Part shown: positions 27,045-35,766 of the stretch, in pieces | Layout of the letters: every line of letters starts with the position of its first letter | Numbering within the stretch: position 1 is the first letter of the stretch | DNA from: Patiriisocius marinus | GTDB lineage: Bacteria; Bacteroidota; Bacteroidia; Flavobacteriales; Flavobacteriaceae | Assembly (NCBI RefSeq): GCF_008974325.1 | Contig: NZ_BKCG01000003.1 | Span: 186,001-250,000, forward strand | Direction of reading: 5' to 3' | DNA: 64,000 bases | Translations under genes and position numbers: made by a program | Notes under the pieces: generated by a model | The model's database searches: none | Told to the model about the DNA's origin: nothing | The model's input: only the letters and a program-made list of their open reading frames with translations

Positions 27045-28175
27045 ATGAAACATAATGATATTAACGTTGATGAAATTTCGAACACGACTAAATTATTACT
27101 TTACAAACAAAGTCCAAATATTACGTCACAACTCAATTTTGAAAATAGTGATACATTTTTAGAACCTTTATTATTCGCTTTTTTTAATAGCCCTACGTAT
27201 TCAGAAAATGGAGAAGCTTTACTAAAAGAGTTGATGCAAGGCTATTTTGCTAATCCTACATCTTTGCAATTACAGTATTTATACAACAATAGCAATATTG
27301 CTTACATCCCTAATAAAGGATATTATAATCGCCACAAAAAACTCATAGAAGCGCCCTATTATTTAGACCAAAATAAAACTATTGAGCTTATTAAAACCTA
27401 TACACCATTGTTATCTCCCATTTTTAGAGATAAGAATGAGCAGCCACTTGATCCAAAGTTAGTTGAGATGGACAAAGCATTATTTTTAAAAAACAAAGCA
27501 GACTTAAAAAATGCGGTACAATGTATCGAAAAAACGAGCCCCTCACATTTTAAACTCATACAAAAATGCTGCAGCAAATTATGTGTTTTTAAAGCAGACC
27601 CAAAGCACACGAACTCTTTTGCTTCAAACAATGTGCTAGGTATGGCATTTTTAAATGCCTACCAAGACGATTACGGCGAAGCCTTTTTTGTAGATGATAT
27701 TGCACACCAATCTGGGCATGCCATTATGTTTATGTTTTGGTTTAATAAACAGGAACATTTTATACTAGACCCCAACGCTCCATTAGCCCCCATACTAGAA
27801 AACCCAAAAGAATACAGAAGCTTTTATGTGCTTTTTCATGCCTTATACACCTACTATACCTCTACGCTTTGCTTAGATAATTGTATAACAGCTAATGTGT
27901 TTAATGATAAAGAAAAACAAGAAGCATTAGCTAGAATAGGGTTTTACCTAAACAAGTACAAATACGATCTTGTTTGTTTTGAAAAATTTTGTGCGCATTA
28001 TAAAGGAGTAGTGCAAGTAATAAAAGAACCTAGCATACAACTGTACGCAACAATTAAAGAACAGTATATAAAAATGATACGTGAATATGGTGATATAGTT
28101 AAAGATTATACATACACTAATCAACCTTATAATTTCACTTTTAGTAATTTTATAGAAGTTAACCTTAAAAATTAG
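27045..28175 (+). CDS. Candidate HExxH-type peptide beta-hydroxylase-like protein
   Basis: 376 aa, no signal peptide or membrane segment. Mid-protein it has DDIAHQSGHAIMFMF, with His221 and His225 in an H-x3-H arrangement. About 40 residues later, EYRSFYVLFHALYTYY supplies a conserved-looking Arg258 and His265. This order (paired histidines, a DP-containing linker, then R and a third His) resembles the HExxH-domain alpha-ketoglutarate-dependent peptide beta-hydroxylases of RiPP clusters, but the Glu of HExxH is Gln here. Context (GG peptide, C39 exporter) supports a peptide-modifying role. Family assignment is inference from memory of motifs; alternatives include an unrelated metal protein. 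Confidence 0.55.
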   Translation: MKHNDINVDEISNTTKLLLYKQSPNITSQLNFENSDTFLEPLLFAFFNSPTYSENGEALLKELMQGYFANPTSLQLQYLYNNSNIAYIPNKGYYNRHKKLIEAPYYLDQNKTIELIKTYTPLLSPIFRDKNEQPLDPKLVEMDKALFLKNKADLKNAVQCIEKTSPSHFKLIQKCCSKLCVFKADPKHTNSFASNNVLGMAFLNAYQDDYGEAFFVDDIAHQSGHAIMFMFWFNKQEHFILDPNAPLAPILENPKEYRSFYVLFHALYTYYTSTLCLDNCITANVFNDKEKQEALARIGFYLNKYKYDLVCFEKFCAHYKGVVQVIKEPSIQLYATIKEQYIKMIREYGDIVKDYTYTNQPYNFTFSNFIEVNLKN

Positions 28176-28179
28176 TGCT

Positions 28180-29013
28180 ATGAAAATTTACATCTCTATC
28201 CTTTTTTTATGTATCGTATTCTCTTGTTCACAACCTATCAAAAATAACAATACAGAAAAACCTATTTTTCAAAAATACACAGAAGCGCAAGAACAAATAA
28301 TTGAAGAATATAGTAAGCAATGTGCAAAAAAACATAACTATACATATGAAATGAATGAATGGCAAGAATGTCTTAGTAAGGGTTTAGAAAAGGATAGTAC
28401 TATCTCATATCTCTGGCAACAAAAAGCAATGCCTTTGTTTAAAGCTAGAAAATATGAAGTGGGTATGCAATTTATAGATAAAGCTGTACAATATAATCCT
28501 CAAAAATACTTGCCCTATCGTGCTTTTATAAAGTGTATTTTCTCAAAAGAATATAGGGAAGCTATTAAAGATTTTCAAGCGGCAATAGAAATGCACGGAA
28601 ATTCTTATGAAATGGATCATACCTATAAATTTTATATAGCATTATCCCATCTTCAGTTAAATGAGTTTGAACAAGCAGAACAACTACTCGCTAAAGATAT
28701 AAAAGAACAAAAAGAAAAGTTTGACGATGGTGCCCATTATCTAGATTTGTTTTATTTCGGAATTACAAAATATGAATTAGGCAAATATGGACAAGCTATT
28801 GAGCAATTTGATTTGGCATTAAAAACGTACCCCAATTTTGCTGAGGTTTTATTTTATAAAGGGCTAAGCCTGGCTCAGCTCAAAAAAGAAGATGAAGCCA
28901 TTGCAATCTTTAAAAAAGCAGTAAAAGAAGGAAAAGATGGTAATACAATCAATGAAGATAACGTATTATATGAAAAATACCCTTACCAAATGCGATGGCA
29001 GCACAATCATTAA
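28180..29013 (+). CDS. Tetratricopeptide-repeat lipoprotein
   Basis: 277 aa. Lipoprotein signal with lipobox VFSC, then at least four TPR-like helical pairs (for example LWQQKAMPLFKARKYEVGMQ, and LYFKG-like LFYKGLSLAQLKKEDEAIA). It starts four bases after the hydroxylase-like gene and overlaps the exporter by 19 bases, so it is a coupled member of the module. It may be an envelope partner for immunity or secretion; no specific function known. Confidence 0.82.
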   Translation: MKIYISILFLCIVFSCSQPIKNNNTEKPIFQKYTEAQEQIIEEYSKQCAKKHNYTYEMNEWQECLSKGLEKDSTISYLWQQKAMPLFKARKYEVGMQFIDKAVQYNPQKYLPYRAFIKCIFSKEYREAIKDFQAAIEMHGNSYEMDHTYKFYIALSHLQLNEFEQAEQLLAKDIKEQKEKFDDGAHYLDLFYFGITKYELGKYGQAIEQFDLALKTYPNFAEVLFYKGLSLAQLKKEDEAIAIFKKAVKEGKDGNTINEDNVLYEKYPYQMRWQHNH

Positions 29014-31202
29014 AGAATAAAAATTTTCCGTTTTATAAGCAATTTGACAATAGAGATTGTGGTCCTACGTGTCTTAGAATGATTGCCAAATACCACGGCA
29101 AGCGTTTTTCTAGAGACTACTTGCGAGAAAAAGCAGGTATTACAAGATTGGGTGTTACGATGGCTGGTATTGCAGATGCAGCTGAAGCTATTGGGATGCG
29201 TACTTTAGGGATGCGTATAACTTTAGAAAGTTTAGTAAAAGAGGCTCCAACTCCTTTTATTATCCCATGGCGTCAACGCCATATGGTGGTTGTATATAAA
29301 ACCACTAAAAATAGAGTTTATATTGCGGATCCTGCTCAAGGGTTGTTGGACTATCCATTAGATGAGTTTTTCAAAGCATGGACAAGCGCAACCGACGAGA
29401 ATGGCTTTGTACTATTTTTAGAGCCGAGTCCTGAGTTTTACAAACAAGAAGAAAACACTAATGACAAAAAGGGTTTTTCATTTCTTATCCCCTACCTAAA
29501 GCCATATAAGAAAATATTCTTTCAATTATTTATAGGATTCCTTGTTGCTACAATCATACAATTTATTTTTCCTTTTTTGATGCAATCAGTGGTGGATATT
29601 GGAGTTGTAAACCAAGATATACCCTTTATTTACCTAATACTCATTGCCCAATTAGCGCTCTTTATATCACAGACGTTAGTTACTATCTTTAGGCAGTGGC
29701 TACTTCTACATATTACTAGCAGATTCAATATAAAAATGCTTTCAGATTTTTTAATGAAAATGCTAAAGCTACCTGTTCCGTTTTTTGACACAAGAAATAC
29801 TGGAGATTATCTAGAGAGAATTAACGACCATAACAGAATACAAAATTTTGTGGCAAATAACGCTTTGAGTATGATTTATTCTGTGTTATTGTTTTTAGTA
29901 TTTAATGCTGTACTTATCTTTTATGATTTACAAATATTTCTTGTATTTATTACGGGAGCGATTGGCTATGTTGCTTGGACACTTTTTTTCTTAAAAAAAA
30001 GAGCAGAACTCGATTTTAAGCGATTTGATGAAAACTCGCAAAGTCAATCTTCCTTAGTACAAATTATAAATGGAGTTAAAGAGATAAAGACTAATAATTC
30101 ACAAAGAAAGCATCGATGGAAATGGGAAGGCATCCAAATTAGCCTTTTTAAAACATCTATAAGTAGTTTAAAATTAGCTCAATATCAATCCATTGGTTCA
30201 AACTTTATAAATGAACTTAAAAATATTATTATCACATTCATTTCAGCAACAGCGGTGGTTAATGGTGATATTACATTAGGTATTATGCTTTCGGTACAAT
30301 ATATCGTTGGGCAATTAAATCTTCCTCTGTCTAGCTTTATTGGTTTTATACAGTCTTGGCAAGATGCGAAATTGAGTTTAGAGAGACTTTGGCAAATTCA
30401 CTCAAAAGAAAATGAAGATTCACAAGTGGACAATAAATCACAATTTATTCCTGAAAATGCAAATTTAGAGATTAAAGATTTATTTTTTAGATATGGCAGT
30501 AAGAGAGATAAAATGGTATTGAAGAATATTAATTGTTCAATACCTAAAGGTAAAACTACCGCAATTGTTGGTGCTAGCGGTAGCGGTAAAACCACGTTAT
30601 TAAAATTATTATTAAAATTTTATGAGCCTACTGAGGGAATAATCAATATAGGTACACAAGCCTTGAACCATATTCAAAATGATTTTTGGCGAGCACAATG
30701 TGGAGCAGTAATGCAAGATGTTTTTATTTTTAATGATAGTATAGCAAATAATATAGCAGAATCTGAACAAAATGAAGTTATTGATGCTGAAAAACTGCGC
30801 CAAGCTATTTCAATTGCTAACATTGATGAATTTGTTGACAGACTACCTAATGGACTAAATACCGAAATTGGCACTAATGGAATTAGATTAAGTGGTGGGC
30901 AACAGCAACGTATTATGATTGCAAGAGCAGTATACAAAAACCCAGAATATATATTTTTTGATGAGGCCACAAGCTCCCTTGATGCTAATAATGAAAAGGC
31001 GATAATGGAAAAATTAGCTGAGTTTTTAAAGAATAGAACAGCAATAATCGTGGCACATAGGTTAAGCACAGTGAGAAATGCAGATAACATTATTGTACTA
31101 GAAAATGGCCAGATCGTGGAAGAGGGTACTCATGAACAACTTACAGCATTAAAAGGTGACTATTATGAATTAGTCAAAAATCAACTTGAATTAGGCAATT
31201 AA
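28995..31202 (+). CDS. C39-peptidase ABC transporter (bacteriocin/RiPP exporter), module 1
   Basis: 735 aa. Three domains in order: C39 peptidase (catalytic Cys22 in FDNRDCGPTC, His in RHMVVVY, Asp in ADPAQG), a six-helix transmembrane domain (about 165-440), and an ATPase (Walker A GASGSGKTT, signature LSGGQQQR, Walker B IFFDEATSSLD). This type cleaves the double-glycine leader and exports the peptide. A paralogue of similar length is at 38019. Starts inside the TPR gene and precedes the HlyD-type gene by one base. Confidence 0.95.
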   Translation: MAAQSLKNKNFPFYKQFDNRDCGPTCLRMIAKYHGKRFSRDYLREKAGITRLGVTMAGIADAAEAIGMRTLGMRITLESLVKEAPTPFIIPWRQRHMVVVYKTTKNRVYIADPAQGLLDYPLDEFFKAWTSATDENGFVLFLEPSPEFYKQEENTNDKKGFSFLIPYLKPYKKIFFQLFIGFLVATIIQFIFPFLMQSVVDIGVVNQDIPFIYLILIAQLALFISQTLVTIFRQWLLLHITSRFNIKMLSDFLMKMLKLPVPFFDTRNTGDYLERINDHNRIQNFVANNALSMIYSVLLFLVFNAVLIFYDLQIFLVFITGAIGYVAWTLFFLKKRAELDFKRFDENSQSQSSLVQIINGVKEIKTNNSQRKHRWKWEGIQISLFKTSISSLKLAQYQSIGSNFINELKNIIITFISATAVVNGDITLGIMLSVQYIVGQLNLPLSSFIGFIQSWQDAKLSLERLWQIHSKENEDSQVDNKSQFIPENANLEIKDLFFRYGSKRDKMVLKNINCSIPKGKTTAIVGASGSGKTTLLKLLLKFYEPTEGIINIGTQALNHIQNDFWRAQCGAVMQDVFIFNDSIANNIAESEQNEVIDAEKLRQAISIANIDEFVDRLPNGLNTEIGTNGIRLSGGQQQRIMIARAVYKNPEYIFFDEATSSLDANNEKAIMEKLAEFLKNRTAIIVAHRLSTVRNADNIIVLENGQIVEEGTHEQLTALKGDYYELVKNQLELGN

Positions 31203-31203
31203 A

Positions 31204-32499
31204 ATGGAAAGAGAAAACGAAGAATTTTATGTATACAGTGAAGGGGTTCAAGACATTTTATCAAACCCACCAAAATCTATTTTTAAATGGGGTAATACTA
31301 TTTTGTTTGGTTTCATCATATTATTAATAACTATTTCATTTTTTATTAAATATCCAGATGTAATCATTGCACAATCCATCGTAACATCACAAAACCCACC
31401 AATTTTACTATCACCCAAAATTAATGATAAAATTGATAGTTTATTTTTTAAAGATAACTCTTCTATTAATGAAAATGATTGGATTGCAATAATTGATAAC
31501 AATGTAAATCTAAGCCATATAAAATTACTTGATTCTATACTTAAAAATATAGAAAGAGTAGAATATGACATTGACTCAGTTTTGGAAATAGAATTTACAA
31601 AACTCAATTTGGGCGAGATACAAAGCAATTATAATAATCTAGCCAGACTTGCTCATAGTTATGAACATCATTTAGAAGATGGTAATTATGAAAAGCAGGC
31701 AAATTTACAGGATAATCAATTACAAGTATTTAACAACTTAATTAAGAGTGCTGAAAACGATAGAGATGTAGCAAAGCGGGAATTAGAACTTTCAGAAATT
31801 AATTTGAATAGAAATAAACAATTATTTAATAAAGGTGTTATTTCAAAACGTGAATTTGAAACCTACGAAACTCAATATTTACAGAGCCAAAGAAGTTATG
31901 AGTCTCAAATAGCAAGAATATTTCAATTAAAAAGCCAAAAAATAAATATCAATAGTAATAAAAGCAATCTTGGCCACAGTGAAGAAGAAACAATTTTAAG
32001 CAATGAGTTAAATATTTATGAAGCGGTAAAAGAAACGGAGATAGCCTTAGATAATTGGATTAAAACTCACGTTATTAAAAGTCCTGTAAATGGCAAATTA
32101 AAATATTTGCAAACAGTGAATTTAAATCAATTTGTGCAACCTAACATCCCACTTTTTTCTGTAATTCCTAATGAAGAGGGAGATTTTATTGGCTATCTAA
32201 AAATACCCGTTCTCAATTCTGGTAAGGTTGAAATAGGACAAATAGTTAATATTTCTTTAGATGGCTTTAATGCAAGTGAATTTGGTTTACTAAAAGCGCA
32301 TATCACAAATTTATCGAATGTTCCAAATGATAATTTTTTCCAAGCAAACATTAAACTGTCTAATGGTCTTACAACTACTCATGGTAAAAAAATAGAATAT
32401 TTAAAAAACCTTTCTGGTTCCGCACAAATAATAACTGAAGATCTAAGATTGGTAGAAAGATTTTTTCATCAAATTAGAGAGGTTTTATCAAGAGATTAA
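31204..32499 (+). CDS. HlyD family membrane fusion protein, module 1
   Basis: 431 aa. One N-terminal membrane helix (about 32-52), a lipoyl/barrel-sandwich region, a long coiled coil (about 150-260, with ELSEINLNRNKQLFNKGVIS) and a beta-barrel C-terminus ending in EDLRLVERFFHQ. It links the C39 ABC exporter to an outer membrane channel. Begins one base after the exporter stop. A homologous gene occupies the same position in module 2. Confidence 0.9.
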   Translation: MERENEEFYVYSEGVQDILSNPPKSIFKWGNTILFGFIILLITISFFIKYPDVIIAQSIVTSQNPPILLSPKINDKIDSLFFKDNSSINENDWIAIIDNNVNLSHIKLLDSILKNIERVEYDIDSVLEIEFTKLNLGEIQSNYNNLARLAHSYEHHLEDGNYEKQANLQDNQLQVFNNLIKSAENDRDVAKRELELSEINLNRNKQLFNKGVISKREFETYETQYLQSQRSYESQIARIFQLKSQKININSNKSNLGHSEEETILSNELNIYEAVKETEIALDNWIKTHVIKSPVNGKLKYLQTVNLNQFVQPNIPLFSVIPNEEGDFIGYLKIPVLNSGKVEIGQIVNISLDGFNASEFGLLKAHITNLSNVPNDNFFQANIKLSNGLTTTHGKKIEYLKNLSGSAQIITEDLRLVERFFHQIREVLSRD

Positions 32500-32509
32500 T
32501 TTATTACAG

Positions 32510-32578
32510 TAATCCACTCCACACCCATTACCTCCACTCCTACTGCCACCGCTGTAAAGAGTGTTCCACTCACATTTT
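32510..32578. repeat. Non-coding repeat family B, core copy B1
   Basis: Starts 11 bases after the HlyD stop. The core reads CCACTCCACACCCATTACC, TCCACTCCTAC, then CGCTGTAAAGAGTGTTCCAC and CACATTTT. Similar cores are at 41594, 42917 and 55328. It runs through 32682 (CATAACGCAGAACATTATAG) into family A copy A2. Confidence 0.65.
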
Positions 32579-32645
32579 CAAAAAACATTTGTAAAGAAAA
32601 AAATATGGAAATCTAATACTAGCGTATCGCTTTTTTCAAAGCAAA

Positions 32646-33411
32646 GTTACATAACGCAGAACATTATAGTACAAATGTATCATTTTTGATGTTTCAATGA
32701 ACATAGTGAGTTTGTAAGCTATAATTCTATATTATGTAAAATATCCCCATACTACTTAGTTCGTTTGATTAAACCATATCTGGGGGTCATTAAACATTTT
32801 TGGTTTTGGTCTAGTTTAAACACCTCGTTAGATTTGTACCATAATTAGTCGCTATGTAAAATTGCCACTGCCTATGCGCTCGATTGCTTTTTATAAATTA
32901 AACGCTTATGACGTATATTTCTAAACACAATTTCCAACCGCATTGCCAGCGCCAAAAAAAAGCTAACCTTTTAGATTTGTTTAAAAATCACGTATACGAT
33001 AATAATCCTGCAATATTTTTTTCTACGACATTCTCGTAAAGCCTTCCGCAAGAGTACAAAATTACTCTGCGAGATAATTTCTGTACACTTGCTCTAATTG
33101 TGCTATTATTCAACTTTTTTGATTTGAGCTGTTTAACAACATTTAGATTAGAACTGAAATTTGAAACCCTTGCTATTAATCGTTTATTATTATCTTTTTT
33201 TCTTGACAAAAAAAGAAACAAAAAAATCAAGGCTGCACAAAACTTTGGAAACAATCACGGTTCAATCGCTATATTTTAGAAAGCATTCTAACTCACTAAG
33301 ATTACTTTGAACTAGCCTTAAACATTGAATTTATTAATAATATGTATTGCTAGATCTCTAAAATATGGACGCTCATTCGCCTATTGTTTTAACCAAAGTT
33401 TTCTGAGGCCG
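32646..33411. repeat. Non-coding repeat family A, copy A2
   Basis: Same orientation and block order as A1 (24598-25359), with about 766 bases. The inverted arms are AAAACTTTGG (33239-33248) with CCAAAGTTTT (33393-33402), and ATATTTTAGA (33271-33280) with TCTAAAATAT (33357-33366); the arm-to-arm distance of 164 bases is identical in A1. Short ORFs inside it are not conserved in frame with A1, so it is called non-coding. It lies between the two peptide modules. Confidence 0.85.
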
Positions 33412-33869
33412 TTTTGCCAACGCTACAGCCAGATTGTGATTCAATTTTACATTTTTGTTATAATTTGGGATTTTGGCACACACAAGTTACAGCAAAGGTC
33501 TTTTTTTGAAATCGTGTAATTCAAGGGTAAAATGAAGTAAAGCTTTTTAACCAAGACCATATCCAAAGCTCCGTAAAACGCTTTACCCCTTGCATTAGAT
33601 TCATTCAAAACAAAATGAAAGCTTTCCTTGCATATTGCGGGGGTTTTAACTTTAAACACTTTTATTATGGATGTTCGTTATCTTTTTTATTCTAAGTTTT
33701 ATTTTTTACGCAGTTATTTATTTTTAGGGTTACATTCAACGTTTAGCTTTAAGATAATATATATGCCAAGACAAGCTATTTATGTCCACTCTATTAGGCT
33801 TTTTAATGTAGAGTTAGGTATTACTAACTTCCCTCCTCCTATATAGTAGGAGGTATATTTAAACAAAAT
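33412..33869. other. Non-coding gap between repeat A2 and the module 2 regulator
   Basis: No convincing gene. Two small ORFs (reverse 33447-33659 and forward from 33667 to 33846) show no recognisable domain, ribosome site or leader motif. At 33835-33853 a hairpin CCTCCTA / TAGGAGG with five-base loop follows the 3' end of the reverse-strand XRE gene and may be a weak terminator without a T run. Confidence 0.6.
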
Positions 33870-34091
33870 TTAAAATTCAAGCAACTCTGGTACTGTGATT
33901 TCTAAAGCTAAAGGAATAGTATATAATGTACTTAATGTCGTATTTACTTCTCCACGCTCGATCCTTCCTATTTGAGAAATTGCTATATTACAATCAAATG
34001 CTAACTCTTCTTGTGATAATCTTTTTATTCTTCGCAATTTCCTAAGATTTATTCCGAAGTCTTTTATATATTGAGTGTTACTGTTTATCAC
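33870..34091 (-). CDS. XRE family helix-turn-helix regulator, module 2
   Basis: 73 aa, a single HTH domain: LRRIKRLSQEELAFDCNIAI, then SQIGRIERGEVNTTLSTLY and a short C-terminus. No effector domain. It is divergent from the two grasp-with-spasm precursor genes, 133 bases away, mirroring module 1, and is the obvious candidate regulator of this locus. Sequence similarity to the 118-aa regulator at 25393 is limited to the HTH region. Confidence 0.87.
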   Translation of the reverse strand: MINSNTQYIKDFGINLRKLRRIKRLSQEELAFDCNIAISQIGRIERGEVNTTLSTLYTIPLALEITVPELLEF

Positions 34092-34224
34092 ACTCTAAAA
34101 GTGAATATATCAATTAAGAATTATAAACGCATATATGCTCTATATTAAAACTTTTTCTTTAGATTTGAGATGGCGGAAACTGAAAAGCCTTATATAGAGT
34201 AAGTTGAATATTTAATTTATTATT

Positions 34225-34434
34225 ATGAAAACAAAATTCAATTCTAAACTTTTTAAAAAATCTATTGAAAAAAAATCATTAGATAATCTCTTTGGAGGTG
34301 GAGTTATTGGTGGAAGTGGCGGCACAGAAACTGGACCAACAAATCATTATCCTTCTGGTGATACGTACGAAACCATTTATAATGATGACTGCTCAATATT
34401 TTGGTATGATGTTTCACCAGTTTGTCAAGATTAG
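34225..34434 (+). CDS. Grasp-with-spasm-type precursor peptide 1
   Basis: 69 aa. Leader MKTKFNSKLFKKSIEKKSLD followed by NLFGGG (double glycine) and a Gly/Ser-rich spacer. The C-terminal core contains SGGTETGPTN, DTYETIYNDDC and a final CQD. It aligns with the next peptide (FNS.LFKK...L..L.GG, SGGTE.G.TN, DTY.T.Y.D.C), showing two related precursors. The Thr/Tyr and Asp/Glu pattern suits ester or amide cross-linking by an ATP-grasp enzyme, as in graspetides. Confidence 0.85.
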   Translation: MKTKFNSKLFKKSIEKKSLDNLFGGGVIGGSGGTETGPTNHYPSGDTYETIYNDDCSIFWYDVSPVCQD

Positions 34435-34476
34435 AAAATATTCATTAATTAATAATTTTAAAAAAACTATCACGAT

Positions 34477-34680
34477 ATGAAATCAGGTTTTAATTCTAAT
34501 TTATTTAAAAAAGAAATGAAAAAAGAACAATTAAACATCTTAGTTGGCGGTACAGATCCTACAAGTAGTGGAGGTACAGAATCGGGTAACACTAATTGTA
34601 GTGGTCAGCCTTGCGACACTTACACAACCGTATATGATGATAATTGTAAAGTAAATTACACTAGTGTAAACCAATGTTAA
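34477..34680 (+). CDS. Grasp-with-spasm-type precursor peptide 2
   Basis: 67 aa. Leader MKSGFNSNLFKKEMKKEQLN with NILVGG (GG site), then GTDPTSSGGTESGNTN and the core DTYTTVYDDNC, ending with QC. It lies 42 bases after precursor 1. Its end overlaps the next gene by seven bases. Unlike precursor 1 it has extra Cys residues (NCSGQPC), so the two products would differ. Leader and core conservation make this a confident precursor call. Confidence 0.86.
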   Translation: MKSGFNSNLFKKEMKKEQLNILVGGTDPTSSGGTESGNTNCSGQPCDTYTTVYDDNCKVNYTSVNQC

Positions 34681-35756
34681 CAGAAATATTATTTTTTATT
34701 AAAAAAAGGCAGACTTATGTAATTTTGATAAGTCTGTATTTTTTTACAATAGGTTGTCAGGATTTTCAAAATGATAAATTAGATTATCAATTAAGAGATT
34801 GGTTATTGGATAGAGAAAAAACAATACAACTCTATAATTTAGTTGATGCAAACGATTGTGAAAATGCAGAATTACTTTTTAAAAAACTAAAAGGTCACGA
34901 ATTTATTTATAGTTCATCCATGTATTTGGCTAGATGTTATATCGCTAAAAATAATAAGTATGCACTGAGATATGTTAAAACGGCTTTTGATGGAGGGTAC
35001 AATATTAAATTATTAGACAGTGTAAAATTTAAACCTATATGGCAGGAAAGTAAGAAATACTTTAATAAAGCCAACCCATTGTTTTGGAAAAACGTAGACA
35101 CTTCATATTTCCAAAAAATTGAAAATTTAGTTTTTTTGGATCAATATATAAGACGTAATAAAACCGATGACTATAGTAATGAGGTGCGTCAAGATTCATT
35201 AAGTTCAGAATATCTAACTAATTTCTGTAATGTTTATGGGTTTCCTAGAACTTTTTATTCTAACAATTTTGAGAGTTATAGAGAAATTGACCCTACAATT
35301 CTTGCTATCCACTCAAACGATAATCATAAAGAAAAAATAATACAATGTGCTATTGAATCTGCATTAGATGAGAAAATTAGCTGGCTCATACCCATAGTAA
35401 TAACCAAGTCCTTTTACGTAGCTGGTAAATTAAAAGAAAAAGAAAATCCATTATTTCTCTTAAAATTTGATAATAGTAATAATATTAATTATACTGAATC
35501 ACTTCTCCAGTTATATGTAATTAGCGAATTATATAATAAAGAAATGCCTTCAAAAATTTATATAAGACCATCAAAACTTAATAATCATAATGTTGAAATT
35601 ATTGAAAAACAATTAAAACAAATAAAAAACTACCTAATAAATAACTTAAATTTTGATGAAAACAATATTCAAATTATTAACAAAATTAGTGGAATGAAAG
35701 CACAAGGGAATATTAACAAGAATTACTTATACACAATTCAAGCAGTAGAATTATAA
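34674..35756 (+). CDS. Hypothetical lipoprotein in the grasp-with-spasm cluster
   Basis: 360 aa. N-terminal membrane/signal segment with a lipobox-like TIGC (Cys28). The first half looks helical and TPR-like (DANDCENAELLFKKLKGHE, then YLARCYIAKNNKYALRYVKT). The second half has NVYGFPRTFYSN and ILAIHSNDNHKEKIIQCAIE, resembling the DUF6624 pattern (Gly-x-Pro, His-x2-Asp). Assignment to DUF6624 is tentative. Coupled to precursor 2 by overlap, so it may be an immunity or envelope factor of module 2. Confidence 0.7.
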   Translation: MLTEILFFIKKRQTYVILISLYFFTIGCQDFQNDKLDYQLRDWLLDREKTIQLYNLVDANDCENAELLFKKLKGHEFIYSSSMYLARCYIAKNNKYALRYVKTAFDGGYNIKLLDSVKFKPIWQESKKYFNKANPLFWKNVDTSYFQKIENLVFLDQYIRRNKTDDYSNEVRQDSLSSEYLTNFCNVYGFPRTFYSNNFESYREIDPTILAIHSNDNHKEKIIQCAIESALDEKISWLIPIVITKSFYVAGKLKEKENPLFLLKFDNSNNINYTESLLQLYVISELYNKEMPSKIYIRPSKLNNHNVEIIEKQLKQIKNYLINNLNFDENNIQIINKISGMKAQGNINKNYLYTIQAVEL

Positions 35757-35766
35757 TTTAATACTT

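Noticed and set aside
32988-33659. Small reverse-strand ORFs in and after repeat A2 (32988-33254, 33447-33659)
   Set aside because: They lie in the non-coding repeat or its flank, are not kept in frame in copy A1 and show no domain.
33667-33846. 59-aa forward ORF ending ...FPPPI
   Set aside because: No leader motif, no family, and its end lies in a hairpin; not enough to call a gene.
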